A stretch of DNA of 64,000 nucleotides from Streptomyces sp. 3214.6. GTDB lineage: Bacteria; Actinomycetota; Actinomycetes; Streptomycetales; Streptomycetaceae. Both the position numbers and the translations under genes were made by a program. Within the stretch, counting starts at the first letter, position 1. The number at the start of each line of letters is the position of its first letter. Under the pieces are notes generated by a model. It searched no databases, had not been told where the DNA came from, and saw nothing but the letters and a program-made list of their open reading frames with translations. Positions 26,833 through 36,772 of the stretch are shown in pieces. The stretch is taken from positions 1,488,001 to 1,552,000 of the forward strand of contig NZ_LT670819.1 in assembly GCF_900129855.1 (NCBI RefSeq), given 5' to 3'.

Positions 26833-27426
26833 ATGCCGATCACACCTGCCACCGCGACACACAACTCGTCGAACGGCACCGCGGAAGCGATCTTGCTGGA
26901 GCTGGTCGACGAGAACGGCGTCACGATCGGCACCGCGGAGAAGCTCGCCGCCCATCAGCCACCGGGGCAGTTGCACCGCGCGTTCTCCGTGTTCCTCTTC
27001 GACGAGCGGGGCCGGCTGCTGCTCCAGCAGCGGGCGCTCGGCAAGTACCACTCCCCCGGCGTGTGGTCCAACACCTGCTGCGGTCACCCCTACCCCGGTG
27101 AGGCGCCGTTCGCGGCGGCCGCCCGGCGCACCTTCGAGGAGCTGGGCGTCTCCCCGTCGCTGCTCGCCGAGGCGGGCACGGTCCGCTACCACCACCCGGA
27201 CCCCGACTCGGGTCTGGTGGAGCAGGAGTACAACCACCTGTTCGTCGGGCTGGTGCAGTCCCCGCTGCGGCCGGACCCGGAGGAGGTCGGCGACACGGCC
27301 TTCGTGACGCCCGCCGAGCTGGCGGAGCGGCATGCGAAGGACACGTTCTCGTCCTGGTTCATGACCGTGCTGGACGCGGCGCGGCCCGCGGTCAGGGAGC
27401 TGACGGGTCCCTCGGCCGACTGGTGA
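26833..27426 (+). CDS. idi: isopentenyl-diphosphate delta-isomerase, type I
   Basis: A 197-residue Nudix-fold isomerase that interconverts IPP and DMAPP. The catalytic Cys is Cys83 in SNTCCGHPYPGE; the Nudix-like helix FAAAARRTFEELG and the Glu-rich VEQEYNHLFVG segment follow. The ATG at 26833 has AAGGATGG just upstream; two closer upstream ATGs (26818, 26827) are less likely. Its position near the hopanoid operon, though on the other strand, fits a shared role in prenyl-precursor supply. Confidence 0.95.
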   Translation: MPITPATATHNSSNGTAEAILLELVDENGVTIGTAEKLAAHQPPGQLHRAFSVFLFDERGRLLLQQRALGKYHSPGVWSNTCCGHPYPGEAPFAAAARRTFEELGVSPSLLAEAGTVRYHHPDPDSGLVEQEYNHLFVGLVQSPLRPDPEEVGDTAFVTPAELAERHAKDTFSSWFMTVLDAARPAVRELTGPSADW

Positions 27427-27429
27427 CCC

Positions 27430-27948
27430 TCACAGCCCCCGCACGGGTTTGAGCGGCAGGGCGGCCCAGATCACCTTGCCGCCGCTCGCCGTGTGCTCGA
27501 CGTCGCACGCCCCGCCCGCCTCCCTGGTGATCTCCCGTACCAGTAGCAGTCCGCGGCCGCCGGTGCGGCCGTGGTCGGCCTCCAGGGCGGTCGGGCGGTA
27601 GGGGTGGTTGTCCTCCACGGCCACCCGCACCCAGTCGGCTCCGACGGCGATCTCCACCGCGAGCACGGGCGACAGCAGCGCCGCGTGCCGGACGGCGTTG
27701 GTCACCAGCTCGGAGACGATCAGCAGCAGCCCCTGGGCCAGGTCGTCCGAGACGGGCACGCCCTGGCGGTACAGCAGGTCCCGTACGGCGTGTCGCGCCT
27801 GCGGCACGGAGGCGTCCACGGCTGCCGCGGTGAACCGCCAGACGCCTTCGTAGGGCAGCGGTCGCGGCACGGCTTCCCGCGGGGAGTCGGGAGGTCCGCC
27901 CGGGCCGCCCTCTGGGCGTGGGTCGGGCCCGCGCCCGTGATCGTCCAT
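27430..27948 (-). CDS. ATP-binding anti-sigma/RsbW-like regulatory protein
   Basis: A 172-residue protein with a HATPase_c_2 domain. The N-box is VSELVTNAVRHA, the G1-type box is VEDNHPYRP and the G2-type box is GGRGLLLV. Such stand-alone Streptomyces ATPases resemble serine-protein kinases that bind sigma factors or anti-anti-sigma proteins. The first about 45 residues are Pro/Gly-rich and probably disordered. The ATG at 27948 has GAGGGCGG upstream; a longer GTG start at 27984 without a ribosome binding site is the alternative. It ends three bases from idi, convergent. The partner is unknown. Confidence 0.85.
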   Translation of the reverse strand: MDDHGRGPDPRPEGGPGGPPDSPREAVPRPLPYEGVWRFTAAAVDASVPQARHAVRDLLYRQGVPVSDDLAQGLLLIVSELVTNAVRHAALLSPVLAVEIAVGADWVRVAVEDNHPYRPTALEADHGRTGGRGLLLVREITREAGGACDVEHTASGGKVIWAALPLKPVRGL

Positions 27949-28185
27949 CGTCCGGTCGCCGCCCTCGCGCTCGATTGTCACCACACGTCGAGTGTTGGTA
28001 ACGGGACGGCCCCCTCCGGATGACTGAACAGAAGTCAGCAGTTATCGAGCGTTTCCGACCGGCCGCGAATGACCCGGTCGACCGCAGGACCGTTTCTGTC
28101 GTATCCGCGCCGCCTTCGCGCACTCTTCGGGTTGTACGGGTGCGACGACGCCGCTCCCTCCCGCGCGGTGGTTAGCATCCTGGGC

Positions 28186-28935
28186 ATGGAGCCCGAACTG
28201 CTGTACGGCGTCACCGACGCCGTGGCCACCGTCGTCCTGCACCATCCCGCGAAACGCAACGCCATGACGGCCGCGATGTGGGCGGCGCTGCCCCCGTTGC
28301 TGGACACCCTGGCCGCCGATCCCGGGGTGCGGGCGCTGGTGCTGACCGGCGCGGGCGGGACGTTCTGCGCGGGCGCCGACATCTCCACGCTCCAGGACGC
28401 CCCGGACGAGGCGCCGGCGCTGGCGGTACGCGCGGAGGACGCCGTCGCCGCGTTCCCCAAGCCGACGCTGGCCGCGGTCCGGGGGCACTGCGTGGGCGGC
28501 GGCACGCAGCTCGCCGCCGCGTGCGACCTGCGGTTCGCCGAGGAGGGCGCGCTGTTCGGGGTGACGCCGGCGAAGCTCGGGATCGTGTACCCGGCCTCCT
28601 CCACCCGGCGGTTGGTGTCCCTCGTGGGGCCGTCCGCCGCCAAGTATCTGTTGTTCTCCGGCGAGTTGATCGACACGCAGCGGGCACTGCGCACGGGCCT
28701 GGTCGACGAGGTGCTGCCCGCGGACGCACTCGAGAAGCGGGTCGAGGAGTTCACGCGGATCCTGGTGTCCCGCTCGCAGCTGACGCAGGCCGCCGCGAAG
28801 GAGTTCGCGACCGGACGCAAGGACCGGGACGCCCACTGGAGCGCGCAGGCGCGCGGCAGCGGCGAGACCGCGGAGGGCGTCGCCGCGTTCCTGGAGCGCA
28901 GGGAGCCGCGCTTCACCTGGACCGCGTCGGGCTGA
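28186..28935 (+). CDS. enoyl-CoA hydratase/isomerase family protein
   Basis: A 249-residue crotonase-fold protein. The oxyanion-hole regions are KRNAMTAAMW and AGGTFCAGADISTL, and the second is AAVRGHCVGGGTQLAAACDL. VTPAKLGIVYPAS follows; typical catalytic glutamates are replaced here by Gly/Thr-Gln and Lys-Leu-Gly patterns, so it may be an isomerase or another crotonase rather than a classical hydratase. It stands alone between divergent promoters and the LPFR gene. Confidence 0.88.
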   Translation: MEPELLYGVTDAVATVVLHHPAKRNAMTAAMWAALPPLLDTLAADPGVRALVLTGAGGTFCAGADISTLQDAPDEAPALAVRAEDAVAAFPKPTLAAVRGHCVGGGTQLAAACDLRFAEEGALFGVTPAKLGIVYPASSTRRLVSLVGPSAAKYLLFSGELIDTQRALRTGLVDEVLPADALEKRVEEFTRILVSRSQLTQAAAKEFATGRKDRDAHWSAQARGSGETAEGVAAFLERREPRFTWTASG

Positions 28936-29043
28936 CGCGAAGGTTGGACGGCCGGGCGCGCGGTACCCGGGGTGCCCAGCCCGAGGGACGCCCGAGCCAG
29001 ACCCGAGGGCGCCCGGGGGGGAACCGAGTGGAAGGGGACGTTC

Positions 29044-29148
29044 GTGTTCCGCGCGATCGCAGACGTGTTGCGGCAGATCGGTTCGGCGGTGGCCACCGTG
29101 GTGACGCTGCCGTTCAGGGCCCTGGCCCGGCTGTTCGGCGGAGCCTGA
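29044..29148 (+). CDS. LPFR-motif microprotein
   Basis: A 34-residue hydrophobic/basic peptide, beginning MFRAIADVLRQIGSA and containing TLPFRALARLFGGA. It matches the small LPFR-motif proteins of streptomycetes. The GTG at 29044 is preceded by GGAAGGGGA, good evidence for translation. The sequence can form one amphipathic helix with an arginine-rich face, suggesting membrane-surface association. Its function is unknown. It lies between the crotonase gene and tex. Confidence 0.75.
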   Translation: MFRAIADVLRQIGSAVATVVTLPFRALARLFGGA

Positions 29149-29266
29149 AGGCTCCGCGCACCCCCGCCGGGCCTGAGCCCCGCCACGAGTGCGCCCTGAT
29201 CCCCGACTGTCGGTGCCACCTGCCACAATTGCGGCGCAACCTCAGTGGAGAAGGCGGTACGGGATC

Positions 29267-31669
29267 GTGACGACACCCGGGTCCATCGAAGTAGGGTCCA
29301 TCGAAGGCAGGATCGCCGAGGAGCTCGGCGTACGGGAGCGGCAGGTCAAGGCCGCCGTGGAGCTGCTCGACGGCGGCTCCACGGTGCCTTTCGTCGCCCG
29401 CTACCGCAAGGAAGCGACCGAGATGCTCGACGACGCGCAGCTGCGCACGATCGAGGAGCGGCTGCGCTACCTGCGGGAGCTGGAGGAGCGGCGGACGGCG
29501 ATCCTGGAGTCGGTGCGTGAGCAGGGCAAGCTCACCGACGCGCTGGAGGCGCAGATCCGCGGCGCCGAGACCAAGGCGCGGCTCGAGGACATCTACCTGC
29601 CGTACAAGCCCAAGCGGCGCACGAAGGCCCAGATCGCGCGTGAGGCGGGCCTCGAACCGCTCGCCGAGGGCCTGCTCGGCGACGCCACGGTCGACCCGTT
29701 CGCGGCGGCCGCCGCCTTCGTCGACGCCGACAAGGGCGTCGCCGATGCGCAGGCCGCGCTGGACGGCGCGCGGGCGATCCTCACCGAGCGGTTCTCGGAG
29801 GACGCCGACCTGATCGGCGAGCTGCGCGAGCGCATGTGGGGGCGCGGCCGGCTCGCCGCCAAGGTGCGCGACGGCAAGGAGGAGGCGGGCGCGAAGTTCG
29901 CCGACTACTTCGACTTCGCCGAGCCGTTCACCGCGCTGCCCTCGCACCGCATCCTGGCGATGTTGCGCGGCGAGAAGGAAGAGATCCTCGACCTCGTCCT
30001 GGAGCCCGAGGAGCCCTCCGAACTGCCCGGCCCCTCGTCGTACGAGGGGATCGTCGCATCGAGATTCCGGATCGCCGACCGGGGCCGGCCGGCCGACAAG
30101 TGGCTGACGGACACGGTCCGTTGGGCGTGGCGCACCCGCATCCTCGTCCATCTGGGCATCGACCTGCGGCTGCGGCTGCGGACGGCCGCCGAGGACGAGG
30201 CGGTGAACGTGTTCGCCGCGAACCTGCGCGACCTGCTGCTCGCCGCCCCGGCCGGCACGCGCGCGACGCTGGGCCTGGACCCCGGTTTCCGTACGGGCGT
30301 GAAGGTCGCCGTCGTCGACGCGACCGGCAAGGTCGTGGCGACCGACGTGATCTACCCGCACGTCCCGGCGAACAAGTGGGACGAGGCGATCGCCAAGCTC
30401 GCGCGGCTGGCGAAGAGCCACGCGGTCGAACTGGTCGCCATCGGCAACGGCACGGCGTCCCGCGAGACCGACAAGCTCGCCGGTGAACTCATCGCCAAGC
30501 ACCCGGAGCTCAACCTCACCAAGGTGATGGTGTCCGAGGCCGGCGCCTCCGTGTACTCGGCCTCCGCGTTCGCCTCGCAGGAGCTGCCCGACATGGACGT
30601 GTCGCTGCGCGGGGCGGTGTCCATCGCGCGCCGGCTCCAGGACCCGCTCGCCGAGCTGGTGAAGATCGACCCGAAGTCGATCGGCGTCGGCCAGTACCAG
30701 CACGACCTGTCCGAGGTGAAGCTGTCGCGCTCGCTGGACGCGGTGGTGGAGGACTGCGTGAACGGCGTGGGCGTGGACGTCAACACGGCGTCGGCACCGC
30801 TGCTGTCGCGCGTGTCCGGCATCTCCTCGGGCCTCGCCGAGAACATCGTGGCGCACCGGGACGCCAACGGGCCCTTCACCTCCCGTTCCGAGCTGAAGAA
30901 GGTGGCGCGCCTCGGTCCGAAGGCCTACGAGCAGTGCGCGGGCTTCCTGCGCATCCGCGGCGGCAGCGACCCCCTGGACTCCTCCAGCGTGCACCCCGAG
31001 GCGTACCCGGTGGTGCGACGCATGGTGAAGACCTCCGGGCAGGAAGTCGCCTCCCTGATCGGCAACACGGGCGTCCTGCGCTCGCTGCGGCCGACCGACT
31101 TCGTGGACGAGACGTTCGGTCTGCCGACCGTCAGCGACATCCTCAAGGAGCTGGAGAAGCCCGGGCGTGACCCGCGGCCCGCGTTCAAGACGGCCACCTT
31201 CAAGGAGGGGGTGGAGAAGATCTCCGACCTGTCCTCCGGGATGGTCCTGGAGGGGGTCGTCACGAACGTGGCGGCGTTCGGGGCGTTCATCGACATCGGC
31301 GTCCACCAGGACGGCCTGGCACACGTCTCGGCCCTGTCGAAGACGTTCGTCAAGGACCCGCGGGACGTGGTCAAGCCCGGCGACATCGTCAAGGTGAAGG
31401 TCCTCGACGTCGACATCCCGCGCAAGCGGATCTCGCTGACGCTCCGGCTGGACGACGAGGCGGCCCCGCAGGGCGGCCAGGGCCAGTCCGCCGCCGGCGG
31501 CGGCCGGCCCCAGCGCGGCGGGCGTCCTCCCCAGCAGCGCCAGCAGGGCGGCCAGCGCGGCGGCAGCGGCGGCGGTTCCCGCCAGGCGGCTTCGCCGCCG
31601 GCCAACAGCGCGATGGCCGACGCACTGCGGCGAGCGGGCCTGGTCGACCCGAAGAAGGGCAAGCGCTGA
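29267..31669 (+). CDS. tex: Tex-family RNA-binding transcription accessory protein
   Basis: An 800-residue Tex homologue. Order: N-terminal helical region ([40 protein letters not shown]), a YqgF/RNase-H-like domain ([17 protein letters not shown]), helix-hairpin-helix motifs ([19 protein letters not shown]), and an S1 RNA-binding domain ([20 protein letters not shown]). The tail, about residues 738-775, is Gly/Arg/Gln-rich low complexity before a conserved C-terminal ADALRRAGL. Tex affects transcription and RNA metabolism in the cytoplasm. The GTG at 29267 precedes the conserved start; the nearest Shine-Dalgarno (GGAGAAGG) is rather distant. Confidence 0.95.
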   Translation: MTTPGSIEVGSIEGRIAEELGVRERQVKAAVELLDGGSTVPFVARYRKEATEMLDDAQLRTIEERLRYLRELEERRTAILESVREQGKLTDALEAQIRGAETKARLEDIYLPYKPKRRTKAQIAREAGLEPLAEGLLGDATVDPFAAAAAFVDADKGVADAQAALDGARAILTERFSEDADLIGELRERMWGRGRLAAKVRDGKEEAGAKFADYFDFAEPFTALPSHRILAMLRGEKEEILDLVLEPEEPSELPGPSSYEGIVASRFRIADRGRPADKWLTDTVRWAWRTRILVHLGIDLRLRLRTAAEDEAVNVFAANLRDLLLAAPAGTRATLGLDPGFRTGVKVAVVDATGKVVATDVIYPHVPANKWDEAIAKLARLAKSHAVELVAIGNGTASRETDKLAGELIAKHPELNLTKVMVSEAGASVYSASAFASQELPDMDVSLRGAVSIARRLQDPLAELVKIDPKSIGVGQYQHDLSEVKLSRSLDAVVEDCVNGVGVDVNTASAPLLSRVSGISSGLAENIVAHRDANGPFTSRSELKKVARLGPKAYEQCAGFLRIRGGSDPLDSSSVHPEAYPVVRRMVKTSGQEVASLIGNTGVLRSLRPTDFVDETFGLPTVSDILKELEKPGRDPRPAFKTATFKEGVEKISDLSSGMVLEGVVTNVAAFGAFIDIGVHQDGLAHVSALSKTFVKDPRDVVKPGDIVKVKVLDVDIPRKRISLTLRLDDEAAPQGGQGQSAAGGGRPQRGGRPPQQRQQGGQRGGSGGGSRQAASPPANSAMADALRRAGLVDPKKGKR

Positions 31670-31674
31670 GCACT

Positions 31675-31690
31675 GGCCCGCTCACGGGCC
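31675..31690. terminator. short hairpin between tex and aroK
   Basis: GGCCCG and CGGGCC around a 4-base loop overlap the aroK stop codon in the convergent gap. Short stem, no T-run; a weak bidirectional terminator at best. Confidence 0.3.
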
Positions 31691-32266
31691 GGCCCGTTCG
31701 CCGTACGCGGCGAGCGGGCCGGCCGGGCCGGGCACTTGTCGGCGGCCGGCCCGGACCAGGTTCGGCCCGAGTGCGTCCAGGACGGCTCGGGTGACCTCTT
31801 CAGGCGTGCGACCGTCCGTGGCCACGACCGCGGCGGCGACCATCTCGTAGAGGTGGCGGCGGGCCTTCATCAGGTCCTGCCACTGCTTGCGCGGGTCGGC
31901 CGCCAGCAGGGGCCGGGGCGTGTCCCGGCCGGTGCGCCTGAGTGCTTCCTCGACGCCGACCGACAGATGGACGACCCGGCGCCCGGCCAGCAGCGCGCGC
32001 GTGTCGGCGTCCAGGATCGCGCCGCCGCCCAACGCCAGGACGCCGTCGTGCTCGGCCAGGGCCCTGCGCACCGCCTGCTTCTCGATCGCCCGGAAGACCG
32101 GCTCGCCCCCGTCGGCGAAGATCTCCGCGATGCCGCGGCCCTGCTCGGCGACGATGTCGTCGTCGGTGTCCCGGTAGCCGGCGCCCAGCCGTTCGGCCAG
32201 CAGCTGCGCGACGGTGGACTTGCCAACGCCCATCGGGCCGACCAGGACGACCAGCGGCCCGCTCAT
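31682..32266 (-). CDS. aroK: shikimate kinase
   Basis: A 194-residue P-loop kinase that phosphorylates shikimate at O-3. Walker A is [14 protein letters not shown], the shikimate-binding Asp lies in [11 protein letters not shown], Arg in [11 protein letters not shown], and [10 protein letters not shown] is the Walker-B-like glycine loop. It starts inside the ATGA overlap with aroC and has no ribosome binding site of its own, so translation is coupled. Last gene of the accessory aromatic operon. Confidence 0.93.
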   Translation of the reverse strand: MSGPLVVLVGPMGVGKSTVAQLLAERLGAGYRDTDDDIVAEQGRGIAEIFADGGEPVFRAIEKQAVRRALAEHDGVLALGGGAILDADTRALLAGRRVVHLSVGVEEALRRTGRDTPRPLLAADPRKQWQDLMKARRHLYEMVAAAVVATDGRTPEEVTRAVLDALGPNLVRAGRRQVPGPAGPLAAYGERAGP

Positions 32267-33450
32267 CGGATGTGCAGGTTGTCGAGGTACGACCGGACGT
32301 TGCGGCGGGTCTCGGGCACCGAGTCGCCGCCGAACTTCTCGGCCACCGCGTCCGCCAGGACGAGGGCGACCATCGCCTCGGCCACGATCCCGGCCGCCGG
32401 CACCGCGCACACGTCGGAGCGCTGGTGATGCGCCTGCGTCGCCTCGCCCGTGACCACGTCCACCGTCCGCAGCGCCCGGGGCACCGTCGCGATCGGCTTC
32501 ATCGCCGCCCGCACCCGCAGCACCTCACCCGTCGACAACCCGCCCTCGGTACCGCCCGAGCGACCCGAGGCCCGTCCGATCCCCGCCTCGCCGGCGACGA
32601 TCTCGTCGTGCGCCTTCGAACCCGGCATCCGCGCCAACCCGAAGCCGTCGCCGACCTCGACGCCCTTGATCGCCTGGACGCCCATGAGAGCGGCGGCCAG
32701 CCGGGCGTCGAGGCGCCTGTCCCAGTGGACATGCGAGCCCAGCCCCACCGGCACCCCGTACACCAGCACCTCGACCACACCACCGAGCGTGTCACCGTCC
32801 CTGTGGGCCTGGTCGATCTCCGCGACCATCGCCTTCGACGCGTCCGGATCCAGACACCGCACCGGATCCGCATCCAACCGTTCCGTGTCCGCCGGGGTCG
32901 GATACACCCCGTACGGCGCTTTCGCCGCGGCCAGCTCGACCACGTGGGAGACGATCTCGATACCGGCCGTCTCCTTCAGGTACGACCGGGCCACCGCGCC
33001 GAGCGCCACCCGGGCGGCCGTCTCCCGCGCGGAGGCGCGTTCCAGGATCGGCCTGGCCTCGTCGAAGCCGTACTTCTGCATCCCGGCGAGGTCGGCGTGG
33101 CCGGGCCGCGGGCGGGTCAGCGGGGCGTTGCGGGCAAGACCGGCCAGGATCTCCGGGTCGACCGGGTCGGCCGCCATCACCTGCTCCCACTTCGGCCACT
33201 CGGTGTTGCCCACCATGACCGCCACCGGGGAACCCAGGGTGAGACCGTGCCGGACACCGCCGAGGAAGGTGACCTCGTCGCGCTCGAACTTCATCCGCGC
33301 GCCACGCCCGTAACCGAGCCGCCGTCGCGCCAGGTGGCCGGCCACCATGTCCGTGGTGATCGGCACGCCGGCCGGGAGGCCCTCCAACGTCGCCACGAGT
33401 GCGGGGCCGTGCGACTCGCCCGCGGTCAACCACCGCAACCTGCTCGACAT
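32263..33450 (-). CDS. aroC: chorismate synthase
   Basis: A 395-residue FMN-dependent enzyme that eliminates phosphate from EPSP to give chorismate. Family signatures are [26 protein letters not shown]-like [30 protein letters not shown] and [13 protein letters not shown]. The ATG at 33450 is at the normal family start, and its GAGGAG ribosome binding site lies within the last codons of the upstream aroA remnant. An in-frame GTG at 33744 with AAGGAG upstream could add about 98 unrelated residues; that is probably a relic of the remnant's own start. Confidence 0.94.
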   Translation of the reverse strand: MSSRLRWLTAGESHGPALVATLEGLPAGVPITTDMVAGHLARRRLGYGRGARMKFERDEVTFLGGVRHGLTLGSPVAVMVGNTEWPKWEQVMAADPVDPEILAGLARNAPLTRPRPGHADLAGMQKYGFDEARPILERASARETAARVALGAVARSYLKETAGIEIVSHVVELAAAKAPYGVYPTPADTERLDADPVRCLDPDASKAMVAEIDQAHRDGDTLGGVVEVLVYGVPVGLGSHVHWDRRLDARLAAALMGVQAIKGVEVGDGFGLARMPGSKAHDEIVAGEAGIGRASGRSGGTEGGLSTGEVLRVRAAMKPIATVPRALRTVDVVTGEATQAHHQRSDVCAVPAAGIVAEAMVALVLADAVAEKFGGDSVPETRRNVRSYLDNLHIR

Positions 33451-33455
33451 CTGTC

Positions 33456-33752
33456 TCAACACTCCTCGAAGTCGTAGGCGGTGGCAGGCGATCCGCGCCC
33501 GCAGCGCGCGTCGGCCGGGGCGACTGCCACGTCGACGCCCAGCGTGGGCAGGGCCTCCCTGAAGGGGAGGGTGTCGTCGCTGACGAGCGGCGCCCGCAGC
33601 ACGCTCGTGCCGCTCGCGGCGGCGGCCGGCAGCGACGCCCGGTTGGTGAGACTCTTCGACCGGGGGATCCGCGCGGCCAGCGGGGCGTGCGTGTCCCCGG
33701 CGGCGTGCGGCTCGCCCGCGGTCGTCCGGCGCGGATGCGCCCACGGCTTCTC
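33456..33752 (-). pseudogene. aroA: truncated EPSP synthase (aroA) remnant
   Basis: In this frame a stretch of about 95 residues matches the N-terminus of 3-phosphoshikimate 1-carboxyvinyltransferase: [10 protein letters not shown], then [20 protein letters not shown] and [20 protein letters not shown]. The normal enzyme is over 400 residues. Three defects are visible. The rest of the gene is missing, with a stop five bases before aroC. The PGSKS substrate loop is PRSKS. The only well-placed start, GTG 33744 with AAGGAG five bases upstream, is in a different frame that reads into aroC. It sits exactly where an operonic aroA would be expected, between tyrA and aroC. The upstream boundary is approximate. 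Confidence 0.8.
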
Positions 33753-33775
33753 CTTCGTCGTCGGTGGTCGGCTCG

Positions 33776-34972
33776 TCAGCCGCGCGCAGGAGCCCGGGAA
33801 CGGCCAGCGGCCGTGCCGGCCGGCAGCGGGCCGGTGCGCGGGGCCGGTTCGGCTGTGGGAACGGCCGGGAAGCCGGTGTGGCCGGGGGGCCGCTGCACCG
33901 CCCATCCGTAGTCCGTGAGGCGGCGGGCCATCCGGACAGCCGAGGCCGGTTCCACCAGGAGTTCGACCAGCCCGCTGCGCTCGCCCGGCGAGTGGTCGAT
34001 CGACACCTCCTCGACGTTGACGCCCAGCTCCGCCACGGTCGCCAACAGGCGGGCCAGCTCACCGGCCTGATCACCGATGAGCACATGCACGGGCGTGCAG
34101 TGGGAGGGCTTCTCCCCGTGCTTGCCCGGCACCCGCTCACGGCCCTTCCTGCCACGACCCAGCAGGTCGGCGACGAGCATCAGCCCTTCCGCCCGTTCGT
34201 CGGCGTCGTCGGTGGCCAGGCCCCGCAGCGCCGACACCGCCACGGTGAGGTCCACGGCGAGTTCCTGCAGCACATCGGCGACGGCCGCGGCGTTTGCGTC
34301 CAGGATGTCGCCCCACAGGCGCGGGTCGCCCCCGGCGATGCGGGTGACGTCGCGTACGCCCTGGCCGGCGAGTTGCGAGGCGTCCTCCGGCATGTGCTCC
34401 AGACGCGCCGCCATCAACGAGGCGACGAGGTGGGGCGTGTGGGACACCAGGGCGACCGCCCGGTCGTGGGCGGCGCTCTGCATGACCACCGGAACCGCCG
34501 CGCACAGCGACGCCACTTCCAGCGCCCGGTTCAGGGTTTCCGTGGCGGTGTCCGGGGTGGGGGTGAGCACCCAGGAGCGTCCCTCGAAGAGCGTGGCGGA
34601 AGCGGCGAGCGGACCGGACAGCTCGCGCCCCGCCATGGGGTGTCCGCCGATGTAGCAGGACGGGTCGGCCAGGGCGAACACATCCCGCTCCGGCCCGGTC
34701 TTGACGCTGGCCACGTCGGTGTAGCTGCGGGCCAGCCCGTTCGACTGCTGCTTGGCCAGCACCTCGCCGACGCTGCCGGGCGGCACGGCCAGCACGGCGA
34801 TGTCCGCCGGTGCGGTGGGCGGGCCGACGGTGCCCGCGCCGAGCGCGGCGGCGGTGCGGGCCGCCGACTCGTCCGCGTCGAGCAGATGGACGTGCACTCC
34901 TCTGCGGGTGAGCGCGAGGGCCACCGAGGTACCGATCAGGCCGGTGCCCACGACCGCTGCCGTACGGATCAC
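33776..34972 (-). CDS. tyrA: prephenate dehydrogenase with ACT domain
   Basis: A 398-residue NAD(P)-dependent enzyme converting prephenate to 4-hydroxyphenylpyruvate. The Rossmann motif is [33 protein letters not shown] and [15 protein letters not shown] carry the catalytic His and substrate contacts. An ACT domain ([19 protein letters not shown]) occupies about residues 285-360, normally a tyrosine-feedback site. A Pro/Ala-rich tail of about 30 residues follows. The GTG at 34972 overlaps the chorismate mutase stop and has GAGGAGG upstream. It directs the operon's chorismate toward 4-hydroxyphenylpyruvate. Confidence 0.92.
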   Translation of the reverse strand: MIRTAAVVGTGLIGTSVALALTRRGVHVHLLDADESAARTAAALGAGTVGPPTAPADIAVLAVPPGSVGEVLAKQQSNGLARSYTDVASVKTGPERDVFALADPSCYIGGHPMAGRELSGPLAASATLFEGRSWVLTPTPDTATETLNRALEVASLCAAVPVVMQSAAHDRAVALVSHTPHLVASLMAARLEHMPEDASQLAGQGVRDVTRIAGGDPRLWGDILDANAAAVADVLQELAVDLTVAVSALRGLATDDADERAEGLMLVADLLGRGRKGRERVPGKHGEKPSHCTPVHVLIGDQAGELARLLATVAELGVNVEEVSIDHSPGERSGLVELLVEPASAVRMARRLTDYGWAVQRPPGHTGFPAVPTAEPAPRTGPLPAGTAAGRSRAPARG

Positions 34973-35349
34973 CGGGCCTCCTCGGCGGTGCCGGCGAGAT
35001 CGCTGCGCAGGGCTGCGGCGCCGCCCAGGTAGACATGGCGCAGGTCGCACTTCTGCCGGTCGGTCTCGGCGTGCAGCAGGACGCGTACGACGCGCGGCAG
35101 TGCTCCGGCGACGTCGATCTCCTGGGCGCACAGGAGCGGGGTGTCGGTGATGCCCGACTCCCGTGCGGCCACCGCGGGAAACTCGCTGTGCAGATCGGGC
35201 GTCGCCGTGAAGATCACGCTGACGAGATCCCGCTGCTGAAGTCCGTTGGCGTCGAGCATCTCCTTCAACAGGCTCTTGGTGCTGTCCACCAGGTGGTCCC
35301 TGTCATCCCGTTCAAGCTGGACCGCGCCCCGTACTGCGCGCACTGTCAT
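34969..35349 (-). CDS. aroH: monofunctional chorismate mutase, AroH type
   Basis: A 126-residue trimeric-type chorismate mutase that makes prephenate. The AroH signature runs from VRAVRGAVQLERDDRDHL through SVIFTATPDLHSEFPA to HVYLGGAAALRSDL, and PLLCAQEIDVAGALPRVVRV supplies the active-site Glu and Arg. Most actinobacterial housekeeping mutases are AroQ type, so an AroH copy here fits a pathway-dedicated gene. The start is one base after the DAHP synthase stop and has GAGGAGAG upstream. Confidence 0.92.
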   Translation of the reverse strand: MTVRAVRGAVQLERDDRDHLVDSTKSLLKEMLDANGLQQRDLVSVIFTATPDLHSEFPAVAARESGITDTPLLCAQEIDVAGALPRVVRVLLHAETDRQKCDLRHVYLGGAAALRSDLAGTAEEAR

Positions 35350-35350
35350 C

Positions 35351-36712
35351 TCACTCTCCTCGCGGCGCTCGGCGGTGGTGGTACAACTCGGCGACCTGGA
35401 AGGCCAGGTCCAGCGACTGGTAGCGGTTGAGGCGCGGATCGCAGGCGGACTCGTAGCGCTGCGCGAGGTCGTCCAGGCGTATCTCGGCGCCGCCGCCCAC
35501 GCATTCGGTGACGTCCTCGCCGGTCAGCTCGACATGGATGCCGCCCGGGTGGGTGCCCAGTTCGCGGTGGACTTCGAAGAAGCCCTTCACCTCGTCGAGG
35601 ACGTCGTCGAACCGGCGTGTCTTGTGGCCGCTGGGGGCGGTGAACGTGTTGCCGTGCATCGGATCGCAGATCCAGGCGACCTGGGCGCCGGACGCTGTGA
35701 CCTTCTCCACCAGCCCGGGAAGGACGTCACGGACCTTGTCCGCTCCCATCCGGGTGATGAAGGACAGCCGGCCCGGTTCCCGGTCCGGGTCCAGCCGGTC
35801 GATGAGCGCCAGCGCCTCGTCCGCGCCGACGGCCGGCCCCAGCTTCACTGCGATGGGGTTGCGGACCCGCGAGGCGAACTCGACGTGGGCGCCGTCGAGT
35901 TGCCGGGTGCGTTCCCCGATCCAGATCAGATGGGCGGACACGTCGTACCACTGCCCGGTACGGGAGTCCTGCCGGGTGAGCGCCGACTCGTAGTCGAGGA
36001 GCAGCGCCTCGTGGCTGGAGAAGAACTCGGTGGAGCGGAACTCGCTCGGCTCCGCCGCGCAGGCCTTGAGGAACGCCAGTGCCTTGTCGATCTCCCGTGC
36101 GAGGCGCTCGTACCGCTCGCCGACGGGAGAGTTGGCGACGAAGTCCTGGTTCCAGTCGTGCACCTGCCGCAGGTCGGCGTAGCCGCCGGTGGTGAAGGCC
36201 CGGACGATGTTCAGGGTAGCGGCGGAGGCGTGGTACATGCGCTTGAGGCGCTCGGGGTCGGGGGTGCGGCCCTCGGGGGTGAACTCCAGGCTGTTGACCG
36301 CGTCGCCGCGGTAGGCAGGGAGCTCGATCCCGTCACGCCGCTCCGTGGGCTGCGAGCGCGGCTTGGAGTACTGGCCGGCGATGCGGCCCACCTTGACCAC
36401 CGGCACGGATGAGGCGTAGGTGAGCACCGCCGCCATCTGCAGCAGCGTCTTGATCTTGTCCCGGACCTGGTCGGCGGAGACGGCGTCGAAGGATTCGGCG
36501 CAGTCACCGCCCTGGAGGAGAAAGGCCTCCCCGCGTGCCACCGAGGCCAGCCGGGTGCGCAGTTGGTCGCATTCGCCCGCGAAGACGAGGGGCGGTGCGG
36601 CCGCGAGGTCGCAGAGCACCGCGCCGAGGGCGTGCTCATCGGGCCAGGTCGGCTGCTGCGCGGCGGGCAGGCCTCGCCAGGACTGCACCGGGGGGTTCTG
36701 CCGAGAGATCAT
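35351..36712 (-). CDS. 3-deoxy-7-phosphoheptulonate synthase, class II (plant type)
   Basis: A 453-residue DAHP synthase, the entry enzyme of the shikimate pathway (phosphoenolpyruvate plus erythrose-4-phosphate). Class II signatures are LLQGGDCAESFD, KVGRIAGQYSKPRSQPTE, LPAYRGDAVN, ICDPMHGNTF and GIHVELTGEDVTECVGG. Metal ligands Cys, His, Glu and Asp are in these blocks. The ATG at 36712 has GAAGGA upstream. A 60-base gap separates it from the aldolase-like gene. A second DAHP synthase probably bypasses primary-metabolism feedback; that is inference. Confidence 0.94.
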   Translation of the reverse strand: MISRQNPPVQSWRGLPAAQQPTWPDEHALGAVLCDLAAAPPLVFAGECDQLRTRLASVARGEAFLLQGGDCAESFDAVSADQVRDKIKTLLQMAAVLTYASSVPVVKVGRIAGQYSKPRSQPTERRDGIELPAYRGDAVNSLEFTPEGRTPDPERLKRMYHASAATLNIVRAFTTGGYADLRQVHDWNQDFVANSPVGERYERLAREIDKALAFLKACAAEPSEFRSTEFFSSHEALLLDYESALTRQDSRTGQWYDVSAHLIWIGERTRQLDGAHVEFASRVRNPIAVKLGPAVGADEALALIDRLDPDREPGRLSFITRMGADKVRDVLPGLVEKVTASGAQVAWICDPMHGNTFTAPSGHKTRRFDDVLDEVKGFFEVHRELGTHPGGIHVELTGEDVTECVGGGAEIRLDDLAQRYESACDPRLNRYQSLDLAFQVAELYHHRRAPRGE

Positions 36713-36772
36713 GGGGTGTCCTTCATGTGTTCCACCTGGGGCACGAGATCCGCCGGGGCGTCGGCCGGACGT

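Noticed and set aside
29114..31324. Long minus-strand open frame opposite tex
   Set aside because: The translation is repetitive Arg/Val/Gly/His without domains and mirrors the tex codons; tex itself is unmistakable.
33905..34155. Further N-terminal extension of aroC through the prephenate dehydrogenase region
   Set aside because: It is antisense-like low-complexity reading of another gene's codons; no chorismate synthase has such an extension.
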